In this document: positions 34,901 through 47,155 of the stretch, one piece after another
Position numbering within the stretch: position 1 is the stretch's first letter
How the letters are laid out: each line of letters opens with the position of its first letter
Assembly (NCBI GenBank): GCA_947683425.1
Contig: CANTUQ010000108.1
Coordinates: 806,001-870,000, forward strand
DNA: 64,000 bases
Direction: 5' to 3'
DNA from: Excoecaria cochinchinensis
Lineage: Eukaryota; Streptophyta; Magnoliopsida; Malpighiales; Euphorbiaceae
The notes under the pieces: model-generated
Told to the model about the DNA's origin: nothing
Databases searched by the model: none
The model's input: only the letters and a program-made list of their open reading frames with translations
Position numbers and translations under genes: made by a program

Positions 34901-36514
34901 AGTATCATCCGGGTAAAGCTAATGTGGTGGCGGATGCTCTTAGTAGGAAGTCTTTGTCTGCGCTACTGACTAGTCGAGGCAGATGGAGATTTGATTCTGA
35001 AGGAGCTCTAATTGCTCAACTTAAAGTTAAACCAAGTTTGAGATCAGAAATTGCAAAGGCTCAATTGGATGATCATGTGCTTCAGCGTGTTTGTCAAGCA
35101 GTGAAAGAGGGTAAGCAGTCTGAGTACTTATTAGACAGTGAAGGAGTGTTGAGGCACGGTAATCGGTTATGTGTACCTAATGTGGTTGAGTTAAGAAAGA
35201 AACTGTTGCAGGAAGCTCATTCCTCAGTCTTCACTATGCATCCTGGTGGAGACAAGATGTATCAAGACTTAAAGCAATACTATTGGTGGCCTGGAATGAA
35301 AAGAGAGATAACAGAATTTGTTTCAAGGTGTCTTACTTGTCAGCAAGTGAAAACCGAGCATCAAGTGCCATCGGGATTGCTTCATCCCTTACCCATTCCT
35401 CAATGGAAGTGGGATGACATCACGATGGATTTTGTATCTGGTCTTCCTATGACGCAGCGTAAGCATGATTCTGTATGGGTCATAGTAGATCGATTGTCGA
35501 AGTCTGCACATTTTCTACCAGTACGATTGGATTATTCGATGAACAAGTTGGCGGAACTGTATGTGGATGAGATAGTCCGATTGCATGGGATTCCATTATC
35601 CATTGTATCAGACCGAGATCCTCGTTTTACATCTAAGTTTTGGAAAGAACTTCAGACAGCTTTGGGAACACGGTTAAATTTCAGTACTGCTTTCCATCCG
35701 CAGACCGATGGTCAGTCAGAGAGGGTTATTCAGATTTTAGAAGATATGCTCCGAGGTTGTGCTTTAGAGTTCTCAGGAAGCTGGGATCGGTATGTATCTC
35801 TGATGGAGTTCGCGTATAATAACAGCTACCAAGTGAGTATTGGTATGGCCCCTTATGAAGCACTGTATGGACGGAAATGTAGAACACCAGTGTGTTGGAC
35901 TGAACTGTCAGAAAAAGGCTATGATTGGTCCGGATATAGTGCGGGATACCGAAGAGAAAGTGAGAGTTGTGCAACAGAACTTGAAAGCAGCTAAAGACCG
36001 ACAGCGTTCCTATGCAAATTTGAAGCGTAGAGATATTCAGTATGAAGTGGGTGATAAAGTTTTCTTGAAAGTGTCACCGTGGCGAAAGGTTCTCCGTTTT
36101 GGCAAGAAAGGCAAACTAAGTCCACGTTTTATTGGTCTGTATGAAATTCTAAGGAAAGTGGGTCCAGTAGCGTATCAGTTAGCTTTGCCTTTGGAGTTAG
36201 CTAGACTACATGATGTTTTTCATGTGTCTATGCTTCGGAGATATCGGTCGGATCCTTTGCATGTGTTACCAGTGCAAGATGTTCGGATTCAGTCAGACTT
36301 TTCTTTTGATGAAGAACCGAAGAGGATTTTGGATAGAGAAATCAGACAGCTTCGGAATAAGCAAATACCGTTAGTCAAAGTTCTGTGGCAGCATCACGGT
36401 ATTGAAGAAGTTACATGGGAACCAGAGGAAGCTATGAGATTGCAATACCCTCAGTTATTCGGAACAGGTATGAATTTCGAGGACGAAATTCTGTTAAGTG
36501 GGGGAGTATTGTAA
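31924..36514 (+). pseudogene. gag-pol: R1 gag-pol polyprotein, chromovirus, near-intact but broken
   Basis: Residues 1-797 are open: gag core, two zinc knuckles (CX2CX3HX3C from 298, CX2CX4HX4C from 316), an RG-rich linker, protease with Asp416 in DPGSTHSY, and reverse transcriptase with FIDD (Asp752-Asp753). Then TGA at 34315-34317 and TAA at 34459-34461. RNase H (YSDASG, TDHKSLKYL) and integrase follow in the same frame: HHCC zinc-binding residues, DDE residues visible in TMDFVSG, SDRDPRF and GQSERVIQ. A one-base insertion in an A-run (35911-35918) shifts frame; the chromodomain (EEVTWEPEE) ends at 36514, overlapping the 3' LTR start. Apart from those three lesions every catalytic motif is present. 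Could be a trans-mobilised copy or freshly mutated; sequencing error is possible for the A-run. Confidence 0.95.
36472..36509 (+). other. R1 terminal pol hairpin and polypurine tract
   Basis: GAATTTCGAGGACGAAATTC (36472-36491), then TTAAGTGGGGGAGTAT abutting the LTR at 36510. Confidence 0.82.
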
Positions 36515-38917
36515 CACCCCAAAACCACCCCGGTAGTTTGAGCCTGTCTGTGTCTATATGTGTATATTTTATGTGTTGCATGTGTATGTTAAATTGGTTT
36601 ATTTATTATATTTATGTATATTAGGTTGAGAAGAGGAGTTAGGATCTAGTATAAGAGGATGTATAGAAGTTAAGTGTGAATAAGGAAAGCTTAGTGTACA
36701 TATGAGTGTATAGAAGTAAATGTATGAATAGGAGTTAGCTTGGTGTGTATAGGCAAGTATGGGAGTAGGATGTGTTAAAGGGCATGTGTCTCATTGGGAG
36801 AGTGACATGTGGATTATGGATGGGTAAGCATTTATTTGGTTGGTGAGAGGAAAGGCAGCCAATCTCTTCTTTCCCTTGTTTTCCCGTTCTTCCTCTCCTC
36901 TTCACGCCATTCTCTTCTTCTTCTTCCTTTGTTCTTCCTTTTCTTTACATAATCTTGCTCCCACTTCCTTAATTGAGTAGTTAGAGTTGATTAGCTTGTG
37001 GATTTTGGAAGCTTAAAGGTGAGTTGGGGTATGGGTGTTTTAGATTCTTCTTCTTCCTCTTCTCTAGGTTTAAATATTTGTAAATTCAATTGTGGGTAGT
37101 TGTAAAATTGATCTTGATTGTTATGGGTTTATGGTTCAGAGGAGGCTCCTAGACCTGATAAAGGAAAAGGAATCGCAAGCGGAAGTGGAGCTCGCGATTA
37201 GGAGCTAAGGAGAGAAGGTTTGGGAATTTTGTCTTTGTACACATATTTGTAGTTTGAATTGAATATTTGTGTTATTGCTTGGTTTAGAATTATAAGTTGT
37301 GTATATATGATTGAATTTGAATTAGACATGATATGAGATGCTAGAGAATGAGTATTGTTATAGGATTTGCGAGAAAGTATGTGAATAGATGTAATTGGTA
37401 TTAAATGTGCTGTTTTGGGATTTCTTGCAATTAGACATATAATGGATTTGATTTAATTGTGATAATTGGTGATAAAGCTGGGTTTTTAAATATGTTATGA
37501 GTTGTGGATGCTTGTGTTCCTGAATTTTGAGGTTTGGAATCAATTTTGGAAGTTTGGATGTGAATTGTGTGAGAATTCTGCAGAATTTGGGCGTAAGAGC
37601 TGGAAAACCCGTGTCTGTCGCGATCGCGACACTGTCGCGAGCGCGACAGAGCGCGGAGGTTTCGGCCCTCGCGCCGGCGCGAGAAGTGTCGCGCCAAAGA
37701 ACTCGAGGGAGCTCTCTGTCGCGAGCGCGACAGAGTGCTCGAGCTCCGAGCTTGTGCGAGGTTCTCTTCTGTCGCGAGAGCGACAAGCCTCGCGAGCGCG
37801 ACAGAAGAGCAATCCCTACGTCCTCTCGCAACCACGAGATTCCTCGCGATCGCGAGACGAGGCGGGGAGTGCAGCTTGGCTTCTGTCGCGAGCGCGACAG
37901 TCGTCGCGAGCGCGACAGACGTGACTTCCAAATCTGATTTCTTCTCCGTTTTGTTTAGAGACTTGGTTTCTTTTGCATGTGCTCTGTGATGTAAAGCCTT
38001 GAATATCTATTTAAATGAATAATATGTATGTTAATTTGACAAGATTTGGTATAACCTGCTAATGTCGAATAAGTGGATAGTTAGGCATGCCTAATAGAGT
38101 TATGTGCCGCTGCAGCTATATGTACGACTTGGACCCTGATCAGGTCCCACGAATGGATCCTCGTGATCCCTCTGTCTGAATCTTTCTTAAGATTCCACGT
38201 AAAAACGATTTGAAAACAAAATAAAAAGAATGATTTGATGCCTTCGGGTATCTATATGTATATGTGACGATACCGATACTGTCAAGTATCTATATGTACT
38301 CGTTATCCACTCATTGTGATTAAGCAGGTGTCATTGTATTTTGTACAAGAATCCTTGGATGAGAATGCTAATATCTGAATTAACTATGTATGATTATATG
38401 CTCATAATTGTATTGTTTTCATGCGTTTTCTGTTACCGTCACTGTGAGTGACGATCATGCATTGTGTGTTTCCCCACTAAGCGATTTCGCTTAGCACGGG
38501 TGCTTATCCGTGCAGGTGTGGAAGGTTTTCGATTGCCTCGGGTTGGGCGTGTCGCATCGGGAAGGCCAACGCAATTAGAGTTCGGAAGTTTGATAGTATA
38601 GGCTTTCCTTTATTTTGTAATAGATGTAATGTTTTGTTAGCCCCTTTTGAACAGTATATATATTGGGCTTTGTAAATTGTTCCTTTTTGTAATATGATGT
38701 AATATGTAAAGACTTTCTTTTGGTATATTAATAAAGTATACATTTTGTTCAAAATCATTCTTCTCTGTATTGAAGTTTTTAATTATTTCCGATATGTCGC
38801 TCTATATATGTAATGTTTGCATGTTTGTACTAGTGGGGTGTGACACTCCTATCTATCCAGGGAGGCCTCTCCTCCATTCTGTATGGAAGTCTCCTTGATT
38901 TAGGTTGGGGTGTGACA
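36510..38917 (+). repeat. R1 3' LTR
   Basis: 2408 bp; 18 bases longer than the 5' LTR owing to a single indel in the palindrome array near 37780. Same modules: intron-like segment 37019-37139, palindrome array 37614-37921, multi-hairpin domain 38055-38328, U5 hairpins to 38518. Confidence 0.97.
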
Positions 38918-40453
38918 ATTGTATATATGAATTTTAGTATATTCATATGTGATATAAGTTTCTTGAATGTGTTGTTGATGATATATGATGATGGTAGTGA
39001 GTTTTGGTTTAAATTGTTCATTTGTGCATGTGAATAGGATTTTGGGTGAAAAACTGAGTTAGAATGCACTTGACCTTTCTTTGGTTATTAAGCTGTATTG
39101 GGAGTTGTAGAAATCAAAATAGTATGAAACTAGTACCGTTGGAAAGCTAATATATATTCCTACAAATGTGTTAGAAATAAGTTTGAGCAAATTTTAACTC
39201 TAAGTGTCCCAAAAGTGGTCAAGAAGTAGACCTATCTTCTTTAGCCAGGTTCAGGGGAGCACTATAGGTTGTTTAGATCATATCTGAAGCTATAGATGTC
39301 CAATTGATCTTAAATTTGTTGCATTTGAAAGTTAACATCTTAGGAAACAAATGTTAAGAGGAGGTTTTGCCTAAAAATGTCGTTTAGATGCCCGTTTAGG
39401 CTGAACAAAATGGAGTTGTGAAGCAATCCTCAATCCTAGCTTCTATTTTGCAAACTTTTGGTAGGTCACGGTGGCAACAAAATTCGTTACCACCATGACA
39501 TATAAAAATGCTAGGCAGAATGCTTAGTTTGGACCTCATAGTGGCAACCAAATTCATTACCACCGTGACCCCTTCTGTCTTGACCATTTTATGTGTTTTT
39601 CTTCCCGAATTGAACCCGCTTTACACCGAAACTTTCTAGGATCCATCCGATGCATGTTTAGGACTATTAAATGAGTATAAGAATAGTTATCACTTGGAAA
39701 ATAAACATGAATAGGATTAAGATTAATAGAAAACTAATGAAGTAATAATGTGTAATTGTATGTATTAGAATCAAGTCAAGTTTAACGACATTATTGAGTA
39801 TTATAATACTTCAATCTATATAACCCTGTATGATATGAACAAGTATGCATAGTTATGAATTGAGATTTAAGTTATATACACATGAAGGACATCAAATGAA
39901 ATGAGTTTGATTAATGAAATATATATATGGGATATGAGCAGTGAATGTGTGATTGAAGTAATCGCCTAACAATATTATATGATGCATGCATTGATAATAA
40001 ATGTTATTAGAATGTATTAGTATGCAAGATATCTATGATGCTATTATGGTTCATGTGTATATTTGAGTGATTATATAATATGATAATGGTATGAATGATA
40101 TGATATGATAAAGTGTGAGGAATAGCATTCTGTTTTGGGCAGTTGGTATGTCACAGTGACAACCTAATGGGTTACCACCGTGAGGTACCCCAAGATTGCA
40201 TTCTGCCGAGAGTTTTGGTATGTCACGGTGACAACCAATCTGGTTGTGACCGTGACCTACCCTGTTTTTGCAATAAAATCTTATTTATTTCACATGATTT
40301 AGGGATGTTAAATTATTGAGTTTAGTACACATTGTCACTTATTATGAGCTGTATACTAGTAAGATGGATGATATTTGCATGTACTGATTTATCAAAGTAT
40401 GTGAATTCTTTGCTTGTTATAATTGAACTATGGACGTTAACTGTGTAATTTAG

Positions 40454-40791
40454 CCTGCGAGTCAACTAAGTGGATAGTTAGGTATGTCTAATAGAGTCTC
40501 TTAGCTGCAGCCCTCAGTTACGTTTGGACCCTGATCAGGTCCCCTGTTTGGTTCCTCGCGAACCCTTTAATGTATTCGATTCGCACCCGTAAGGTGATGT
40601 CAGTATTCGATTCGCACTCGTAAGGTGATGTCAGTATTCGATTCGCACCCGTAAGGTGATGTCAGTATTCGATTCACACCCGTAAGGTGATGTCAGTACT
40701 CGATTCGTACTCATAAGGTGATGTCAGTATTCGATTTGTACCTGTAAGGTACTGTCCGTTCATTCGTTATCCACTATTTTGAGTCAGCAGG
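40454..40791 (+). other. multi-hairpin domain with amplified unit, S1
   Basis: CCTGC (40454-40458) pairs GCAGG (40787-40791); AGTGGATA pairs TATCCACT near 40768. Inside: TTAGGTATGTCTAA (decayed palindrome), GGACC...GGTCC, GGTTC-CTCGC-GAACC and the 31-bp tandem repeat. Confidence 0.8.
40574..40755 (+). repeat. 31-bp tandem repeat, about six copies
   Basis: Unit begins ATTCGATTCGCACCCGTAAG and ends GTGATGTCAGT; copies differ by one to four bases. One such unit, with GTACC...GGTAC pairing, is present singly in N1, so this is local amplification of one hairpin of the domain. Confidence 0.9.
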
Positions 40792-42131
40792 TATCCTGTT
40801 TGTTTTATCTGATATGATTAAGAGAATGTGATATTTGGATGAGCATAATTCTGGACATGTGAATCAATTATGTACTCGAATGTGATTATGAATCTCTGAA
40901 TGGATTGAATGTGACTCAAGCATGTGTATTGTACATGATTATCAACATATATCATATTGTGAATGTGTTCGTATACAATCAGTCATGGACATAAGTACGT
41001 GAATTGAAAGGTGTACAACTGTGATCATGATCTCTTGAATGCCATGGTTATAGTTTATTATGTTGTGCTGATGAGCATGTGAATCCGATTAGTTATGTTT
41101 ATAAGCATATGAATTATTAGGTATATGAATGCAAACTTGAATTACTGAATGCTATGGTTAATAGTATGTATATGAACGTGATTTTGGTGCTATTGACTGT
41201 TATGGTGAAGTATGTGAATGAAGATACGTATGAATGTGGTCTTGACCATGAAATGTTATAAATATTGTGTTATGTTACGTGTTCTCTCTCTAGCTTTTCC
41301 TATTGTAGTGATTTCGGCGTGTGGTCATGTGTTTACATTTCAAGGCATGATAATTAGTAGCTATGCATGTGAAATTTCTGACATCTGATGCCCGTGAGTT
41401 CGGTAAGTGAAAGTTAATTTGTATGTGTAATTGCATGATATCGCTTGTATCCTGTATGGTATTCTATCTGCTTTGGTTGCTTTAGTATGATTATAGAAAT
41501 ATGGTAACCGTATAATTATGATAATGGAAAGAACAATCAAGTAATGTGTACATGAATGTGGTTATGATCTTCTGAATGCATGGTTTTTATGCAAGCATGT
41601 ATATCTATCTGTTAGGACTATATGCATTTGCTATTATGAATGTGTTATACTTTGACGACCATTGTGAATGGCCGTCCATGTTGCTTGTGTGTTCTCCCCA
41701 CTAAGCGTTATCGCTTAGCACGGGTTCTTTTCCCGTGCAGGTGGCAGGTTTCGTTTCGTTCAAGTCACGCATCTGCAAGGTCGGCCACATAGGAGTTAGA
41801 AGTTTTGTATTTTGTTCAGCTTCTGTAGTTTGGATTTTGTAATTCTGTAGTCCTTTGTATATGTAGTTATATGTAAGGATCTTATTGTAATTAAGTTTTC
41901 AGTTATTTCTCCGTTTTATCTTTCGACTACACTTCCGCTGAATGATTATATGTATGTGAGTTAATGTATGTTCAGCTATTGGTTCCTTAAAGTTTTAATT
42001 TTTGTTGTATCCCCGTATGTCTTTATGTATGAATGTATGCTTCCACTTCATTTTTGTGTGCATGTATGCGAGTGAGCATCGGTTGTGCACCCGCGTCCTT
42101 CCAACGAGGACGTAGGGGGTGTTACAGTATT

Positions 42132-42979
42132 AAGAGAAATGTATTATAGTGTAAAATTTATTAGTTAAAGTAAATTAAGTGGAAGAATTAAAACGAAGAG
42201 ATTTAAGAGTTAAAGGAGTAGAATGATTAGTTAGAATAAATGAAGTTAAAGTTAATTGAAAGGTAGAAAAGTTAGAGGATAGGATCAGTGATAAATGTTA
42301 AAGTGAAGATTAAAAGAGTAATAAGTCAAAGAGTAAGTTTAAAGGGCCAAAGTGGAAATGTTACAAGTAAGGAAGTAAGTAATGAGTGGAAAGTAGAAAG
42401 ATAGTATAAAAATCATAATTAAAGTGCAATGAAAGGTAAATTCAGAGATTCAAGAACATTGAGAGACTAGACAATAATGTGACTTTGTTTAGTCTGAGAG
42501 TGAAGACTAATGTGATGTGCATGTATGTGTATGTAAGTTAGAATTGGAAATATTTAGATTCGTAATCATCACTGAGCATATTTAATGCTCAGCACGTAGT
42601 TTATTTGACTGTGTGTAGGTACGGAGTGAGACATCTGAGGAGCAGGCGTACTACTAGCTTCGAGATCAGATCGGACCTCCAGATTGAAGATAAGAATAGT
42701 ATATTTGTTATTGTTAATCGTATGTATATGTAAGACTTTAGTATTTAGTAAGTGCTACGTATTATGAACATGATTGACAGTTATTGAATGATTTGATGCG
42801 ATGAATGAAATGTTTGGACTGCATTGAATTGATTTGTTACTAACATGGAAATGTACACGATGAATGAAAGAATAAGTTGAAAAGAAAGAAAATAAAATTT
42901 TACCGCATTTATCATAAGTATCGATTAGATAGTAATTAAGCAATCACAATAATAGTCTAAGCAATGTAATGTATGTAGT
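42132..42979 (+). mobile_element. Z LTR2, second part
   Basis: Continues 26485-28618 after the GTATT duplication. Contains CTGAGC...GCTCAG and CACGTAGT...ACTGTGTG hairpins (42569-42626) followed by AGGTACGGAG. Interrupted by A1 with duplication GTAGT (42975-42979 and 63941-63945). Confidence 0.88.
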
Positions 42980-43658
42980 TGATATGAGCCTAAATAGCTC
43001 ATATTTAGTTAGTGTTTTGTGATTAAAATCATGTTTAGTTGCAGTTAATTGTGTTAGAATTAAGTATGTTTTATGTTTTGTTTTGTGTTATGTGAGTGCA
43101 AGAGAAAATTGAGAAAATATTGGAAAAAGGTGCAAATTAAGCAAGACAAGATGGTTTTGTTGCAGGTGCGATGATAGTCGTGAGCGCGAAATAAGGAAGA
43201 TGAGAAGAAGGAAGGAAGACCAGAAGAAAAGAGCAAAAGACGAAGTGTCACATTCTGTTGCGAGCGCGATAATGCAAGGAGGAAGAAGGGAGTCAACGCA
43301 ACAGAAAAAGTCAAGGAAGTGAAAGCCGTGTATTGTCGCAAGTGCGACAGCCATTGCGAGCGTGATAGTGATGACCGTTGGGCAGTTATTTTTAAGTGTC
43401 ACTCGAAGAGTCAAACCTTTCTACCAACTTTTACAACTCTTTTAAAGGGGCATTTCAAGGGACATAAGTTTTGGAAGATATATTTATTGAATTCAGTTGT
43501 AAATATAGAGATATATAGAATTTAACTTAAGAATTTCTGTAAGTTTTTAGAAAGAACATTTTTTGTAGATGTAAATTGTTAAGTTAGTTTTTATGATATG
43601 AGAAGAAGAAAATAAGCATAGGAGAAGAACATATTTTGTGAAGAGAAAAAGGGTTGAG
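42980..43658 (+). repeat. A1 5' LTR, left part
   Basis: Starts TGATATGAGC...GCTCATAT, a terminal inverted hairpin. Includes CpG palindromes at 43160-43375 (for example TGTCGCAAGTGCGACA near 43334), the motif otherwise seen in the chromovirus LTRs. Interrupted by U1 at 43659. Confidence 0.88.
43160..43375 (+). repeat. CpG palindromes in the A1 LTR
   Basis: Copies related to TGTCGCGAGCGCGACA with several G-to-A or C-to-T changes: near 43172, 43257, 43334 and 43354. The surroundings are AT-rich and otherwise unlike the chromovirus LTRs. Confidence 0.7.
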
Positions 43659-43945
43659 TGTAACACCTCGATACCCCCGTAGGAAGAATACCGGAGCGCT
43701 ACCCAACGCTCACTCAGAAACATTCATACATATCAGCGGAAGCTGCAATAAAAATAATAAAATAATAAATTACACATCACTTATAAAATTACATACCGAT
43801 CCTTGATTACATTTACTTAATACTTATACAAAATACAAAACGATATACAACCTTAAATCACAACCTACAGGAACTGAACAAAAATAAAACTCCAACTCCT
43901 AGTGGCCGACCCTGCAGATGCGCGACGCGAACCGAACAAACTTGC

Positions 43946-43994
43946 CACCTACACGGGAAAACAGGCCGTGCTAAGCGATAACGCTTAGTGGGGA
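43946..43994 (-). other. twin-hairpin LTR module
   Basis: On the minus strand CCCCACTAAGCGTTATCGCTTAG, then CACGG...CCGTG and TAGGTGGCAAG. Confidence 0.82.
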
Positions 43995-44355
43995 GGAACA
44001 AATACATACAGATACCGAAATACTTACCATGGCAACACGTGAAATATCACATGCACTACATACTAAAAATCATACCAGAATATAATCACTATCAAGTCAC
44101 TCATTACTTAGAACACTGCACTGAATAATTATGACACTATACAGAGCACTATACAATAATGTCTTGCATTAGTATATAAATGCAAACATGCGTCACCATA
44201 CAAAATTCCCTCAATATCAGAGGACAGAGATATGAGTCAAGAATCACTATATGAAATCGGAAATTGATAATAGAAAACACTAAGCAATTACCATAACAAA
44301 AGTCATGCAATATACAAAATGCTTCACGAAACCAATACCAAACACTTGAAACAAT

Positions 44356-44594
44356 AGCCTGAATTCCAATGGTGGAGGATACGGGAACACGGCACGGGAG
44401 ACCGAAGCCTCAAAAATAGTTTTAATACCCAAAGGTAGCGCAGGAGACCGGAGTCTCAAAACATTTTATCACTACACGGAGGATGACCATCTCGGAGGTC
44501 GACCACTTCGCCCAAACGAGGCGGACATAGGCAGCTGCACTCACTAACCCTTCTTAAGCATGCTTAATTATCCCCTACCTTGACACTTCAGGCT
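44356..44594 (-). other. closed multi-hairpin domain, U1
   Basis: AGCCTG (44356-44361) and CAGGCT (44589-44594) pair, the same arms as in Q. Internal hairpins: GAGAC-CGGA-GTCTC, GACC...GGTC, CGCC...GGCG and the TTAAGCATGCTTAA palindrome. Confidence 0.8.
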
Positions 44595-46219
44595 CAGACC
44601 ACTTATTCTAAACATTTCACACTAGACAATACCATTAATTAATAACACAAGTCAAAAATATTAATACACTAGTATAAGAATACAAAATATAACTTACGCA
44701 GTGTGAAAAGCTATGCGGAACAGAAGGAAGAAGACATATAGGTAAAACAGGGCAAAACGGCAGGAAAAAGGGCTCATTGTCGCGATCGCGACAGTAGCTA
44801 GGCGAGAAATAGCCCAGTCGTGAGTCGCACACGCAATGACGACTCGTGATGAAGCTGCTTCACGCGCACCAGAGAAGAGGGTCATGAGTCGTGATCCCCC
44901 ATCACGACTCGTGACGGGACTCTCACAAAAGAGAGAGAGGTCACGAGGCGTGATGCTTGCTCACGGCTCGTGACAGAGCTCGCTCCCAAGAGAGAGGGGT
45001 CATGAGTCGTGATCACCTCTCACGACTCGTGACTCTCTACTCACAACACAGAAGAAACATATCCTAGCTCGCTGAGCACGGAAGTGAATAACGCGATTCT
45101 GTCGCGATCGGAACAAGCGTCGCGCTCGCGACAGGATCGTGTTTTCCAATTCCAACAGAAAATGCAGAACACACAGCCAAACCAATACAAAACCCATTTA
45201 ACCCAAAATCATTTGACATGCAAACACATGTAAATTCTTACCTCCCAAGCTTCCAAAACATGCTCAAAACACAATAACACATTAATCAAACACTTTGAAT
45301 TTCTGAAATAAAAACTACTAACAACCCAGAATCATTCACATATCATGTACATATTCCTCACTAGCACATATGAACATCCATCTAGCACTAGCATTTGAAC
45401 CAATATTCCTCACTCATACAACACATGCATTTCCCAAGAAAATCACTCAAATATTTTAGAAATTAACAGACACAACAAACACACAATCCCAAAGAGAACC
45501 GGAGCAAAATCATCAAATTAATAGAGCAATCAAATCAACTCCCAAACCTGGAATTGCAGCTCAAAACCTCAATCTTCAAGAACCCACTCAATCTAGCCTT
45601 AGCTCATCTTCAAATCATCCAAATCTCGCACAAACAAACCCAAGAATCACTAAACCAAAACCCTAACTTACTCAAATCAAAAGCAAACTAGAAGAAGAAG
45701 AAGATCAAAGCACCATAACCAAAACCTAACCATTTACCTCTTCAATCTTGCTCCCATACTCTTCCAAAATAGCTCCAACTCACACACAACCAAGAGAGGA
45801 AGGACAAGCAATGGGAAAGAAGAAAAGAAAAGAGAGAACGGGAGGGAGAAGAGGGCCCAAACATGAATTTATGCTCTTCTTGCCTTTCTTCTTTTCCTTT
45901 TCTTCTTTCTCATTAATTGCTCACACCTACCAAGCCACTTGTCACCATCCTACAAACCCAAGTGTCATAATCTTGTCCATTCACTTCTTAAGCACCTTAT
46001 ACCCACACACACTAGATAACTTCCGTAATAACCATAACATCCTTAGTACACTACACATGTTCCACTAAATAATTCCTCACTTAACATCTTATTAATTAAA
46101 TTTCTTCAATTAAATCCTTAATAAATCCAATTTCGCATACACTAATTACCAAAATACCCTTAATTTTCTGACTTAGCATTTAAATTCCGACGAGGCCCTT
46201 TTTGGGTTATTACATTGAG

Positions 46220-46903
46220 AGATCTCCTTCTTCTAACTTCCAACTTCTACTTCTTCTTTGTAAACCATTAATGATGTTTTAGGAACTTGAATCTTAAATG
46301 TTACATTTTATTATTCATATCAATTTAGTAATCTTGTTTGCAGAATTTTCTATTAGTATTTGATGTATGATCATAATAAGTAAGAATTTAGTTGAGAGAT
46401 AGATTCCTACTTAAAACTAGTGGAATTTCTTCATTGAAACATTACTTGAGAGATCAGAATTTTAGATAATTGTTATAGGTTATTAATTAATCCCGAAATA
46501 TGCATGTATAATTAACTAACTTATTAATGAGAGATAAGAGTTAGAATTATAAATGTATATTTTAGGCACTCTAATTCATGTTGAGAGAATGAATTAGAAT
46601 ATTATTTCAACTTGGCTTGCATAACAAGGGTACAATAATAAGCAAGAATAATTACTTAAAGTTCCATTAATTACCAAATTATCATCGTTAATCCTTCTTG
46701 TCTTCTTTGATCATTAACAATTAGGTTTAGTTAAATTTGCATTCCACTAATAGTTTAGAATTATTCTCAAAGATATTGAACATTGTAAACAAGATTAAAA
46801 TCAACTAGTAATAGTTAATAATAATCAATATACATTCCTCGTGGGAACAATATCTTAAGTACTATAATCGATAAACCGTGTGCTTCCGGATTTAGCACTA
46901 ACA
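46220..46903 (+). repeat. A1 5' LTR, right part
   Basis: Closely matches 63250-63940 of the 3' LTR. Ends TTAGCACTAACA. Total LTR length without U1 is about 1.36 kb, usual for Athila. Confidence 0.9.
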
Positions 46904-46930
46904 AGTTTTTAGCGCGCTATTACTAGGGAT
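46904..46930 (+). other. A1 primer binding site, decayed
   Basis: TTTTTAGCGCGCTATTACTA is a worn form of the Athila TTTTTGGCGCCGTTGCCGGG site, usually attributed to tRNA-Asp. The changes are mostly G-to-A and C-to-T. The stretch from here to 47155 is an untranslated leader with nothing else recognisable. Confidence 0.7.
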
Positions 46931-47155
46931 TATTATGATTTATGTTATTGCCATTATAAATCTTGATTTATGATTTTGTATTACAATATTTAATTTGTTT
47001 TGTTTGTTTTTTTTTTGTTTTTACAGGATTAGATAGTTCAAGTATATGCTTAGAACAAGGAGTTCTCAAGAAGAACTTGAACCATTAACTCCGAAAATAG
47101 AAAGATTTTTTTTAGTAACAGAAAACCCAAGAAAAGTAAAAATAAGAGACCAGTA

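Larger units (their letters stand above)
29427..38917 (+). mobile_element. R1: full-length, young Tekay-type chromovirus
   Basis: Two complete LTRs (29427-31816 and 36510-38917), primer site, gag-pol and polypurine tract, flanked by the exact duplication ATTGT (29422-29426, 38918-38922) inside S1. I count about seven single-base differences and one 18-base indel between the LTRs, far fewer than in any other element here, so it is the most recent datable insertion. Its gag-pol is nevertheless interrupted three times. Confidence 0.97.
28619..42126 (+). mobile_element. S1: solo LTR (about 4.0 kb) containing nested element R1
   Basis: TGTCACAACCCG at the left and AGGGGGTGTTACA at the right, flanked by the exact duplication GTATT (28614-28618, 42127-42131). 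With R1 removed, 28619-29426 and 38923-42126 form one LTR; no primer site or coding sequence accompanies it, the hallmark of a solo LTR left by recombination. Contains an intron-like segment (29213-29320), CACGGTGG inverted repeats (39465-40260), a multi-hairpin domain with an amplified 31-bp unit, and U5 hairpins. The 28873-29370 ORF is not credible. Confidence 0.92.
38923..42126 (+). repeat. S1 LTR, right part
   Basis: Continues the S1 LTR after R1. Long inverted repeats with GTCACGGTGG...CCACCATGAC arms near 39465, 39536, 40150 and 40219, the multi-hairpin domain (40454-40791) and the U5 module (41659-41743: CCATT-GTG-AATGG, CTAAGCG-TTAT-CGCTTAG, CACGGGTTCTTTTCCCGTG). Nothing coding. Confidence 0.9.
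43659..46214 (-). mobile_element. U1: solo LTR, minus strand
   Basis: Minus-strand LTR TGTAATAACCC...GGTGTTACA, 2556 bp, flanked by the exact duplication TTGAG (43654-43658, 46215-46219). Modules reversed: U5 hairpins (43946-43994), multi-hairpin domain (44356-44594), palindrome array (44775-45135, mixing TCGCGATCGCGA and TCACGACTCGTGA kinds), intron-like region near 45660-45740. Its start resembles S1. No coding sequence; the ORF at 45748-46068 has no recognisable content. Confidence 0.93.

Noticed and set aside
31924..36514. Integrated pararetrovirus (caulimovirid)
   Set aside because: LTRs with target duplications, an integrase with DDE motif and a chromodomain identify Ty3-gypsy chromoviruses; no movement protein is seen.
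40574..40755. CRISPR-like array of 31-bp repeats
   Set aside because: Units are head-to-tail without unique spacers, inside a plant LTR; a plain tandem repeat.
45748..46068. 106-codon ORF in U1
   Set aside because: Lies on the antisense strand of an LTR, low complexity (Phe/Ser/His-rich), no conserved features.
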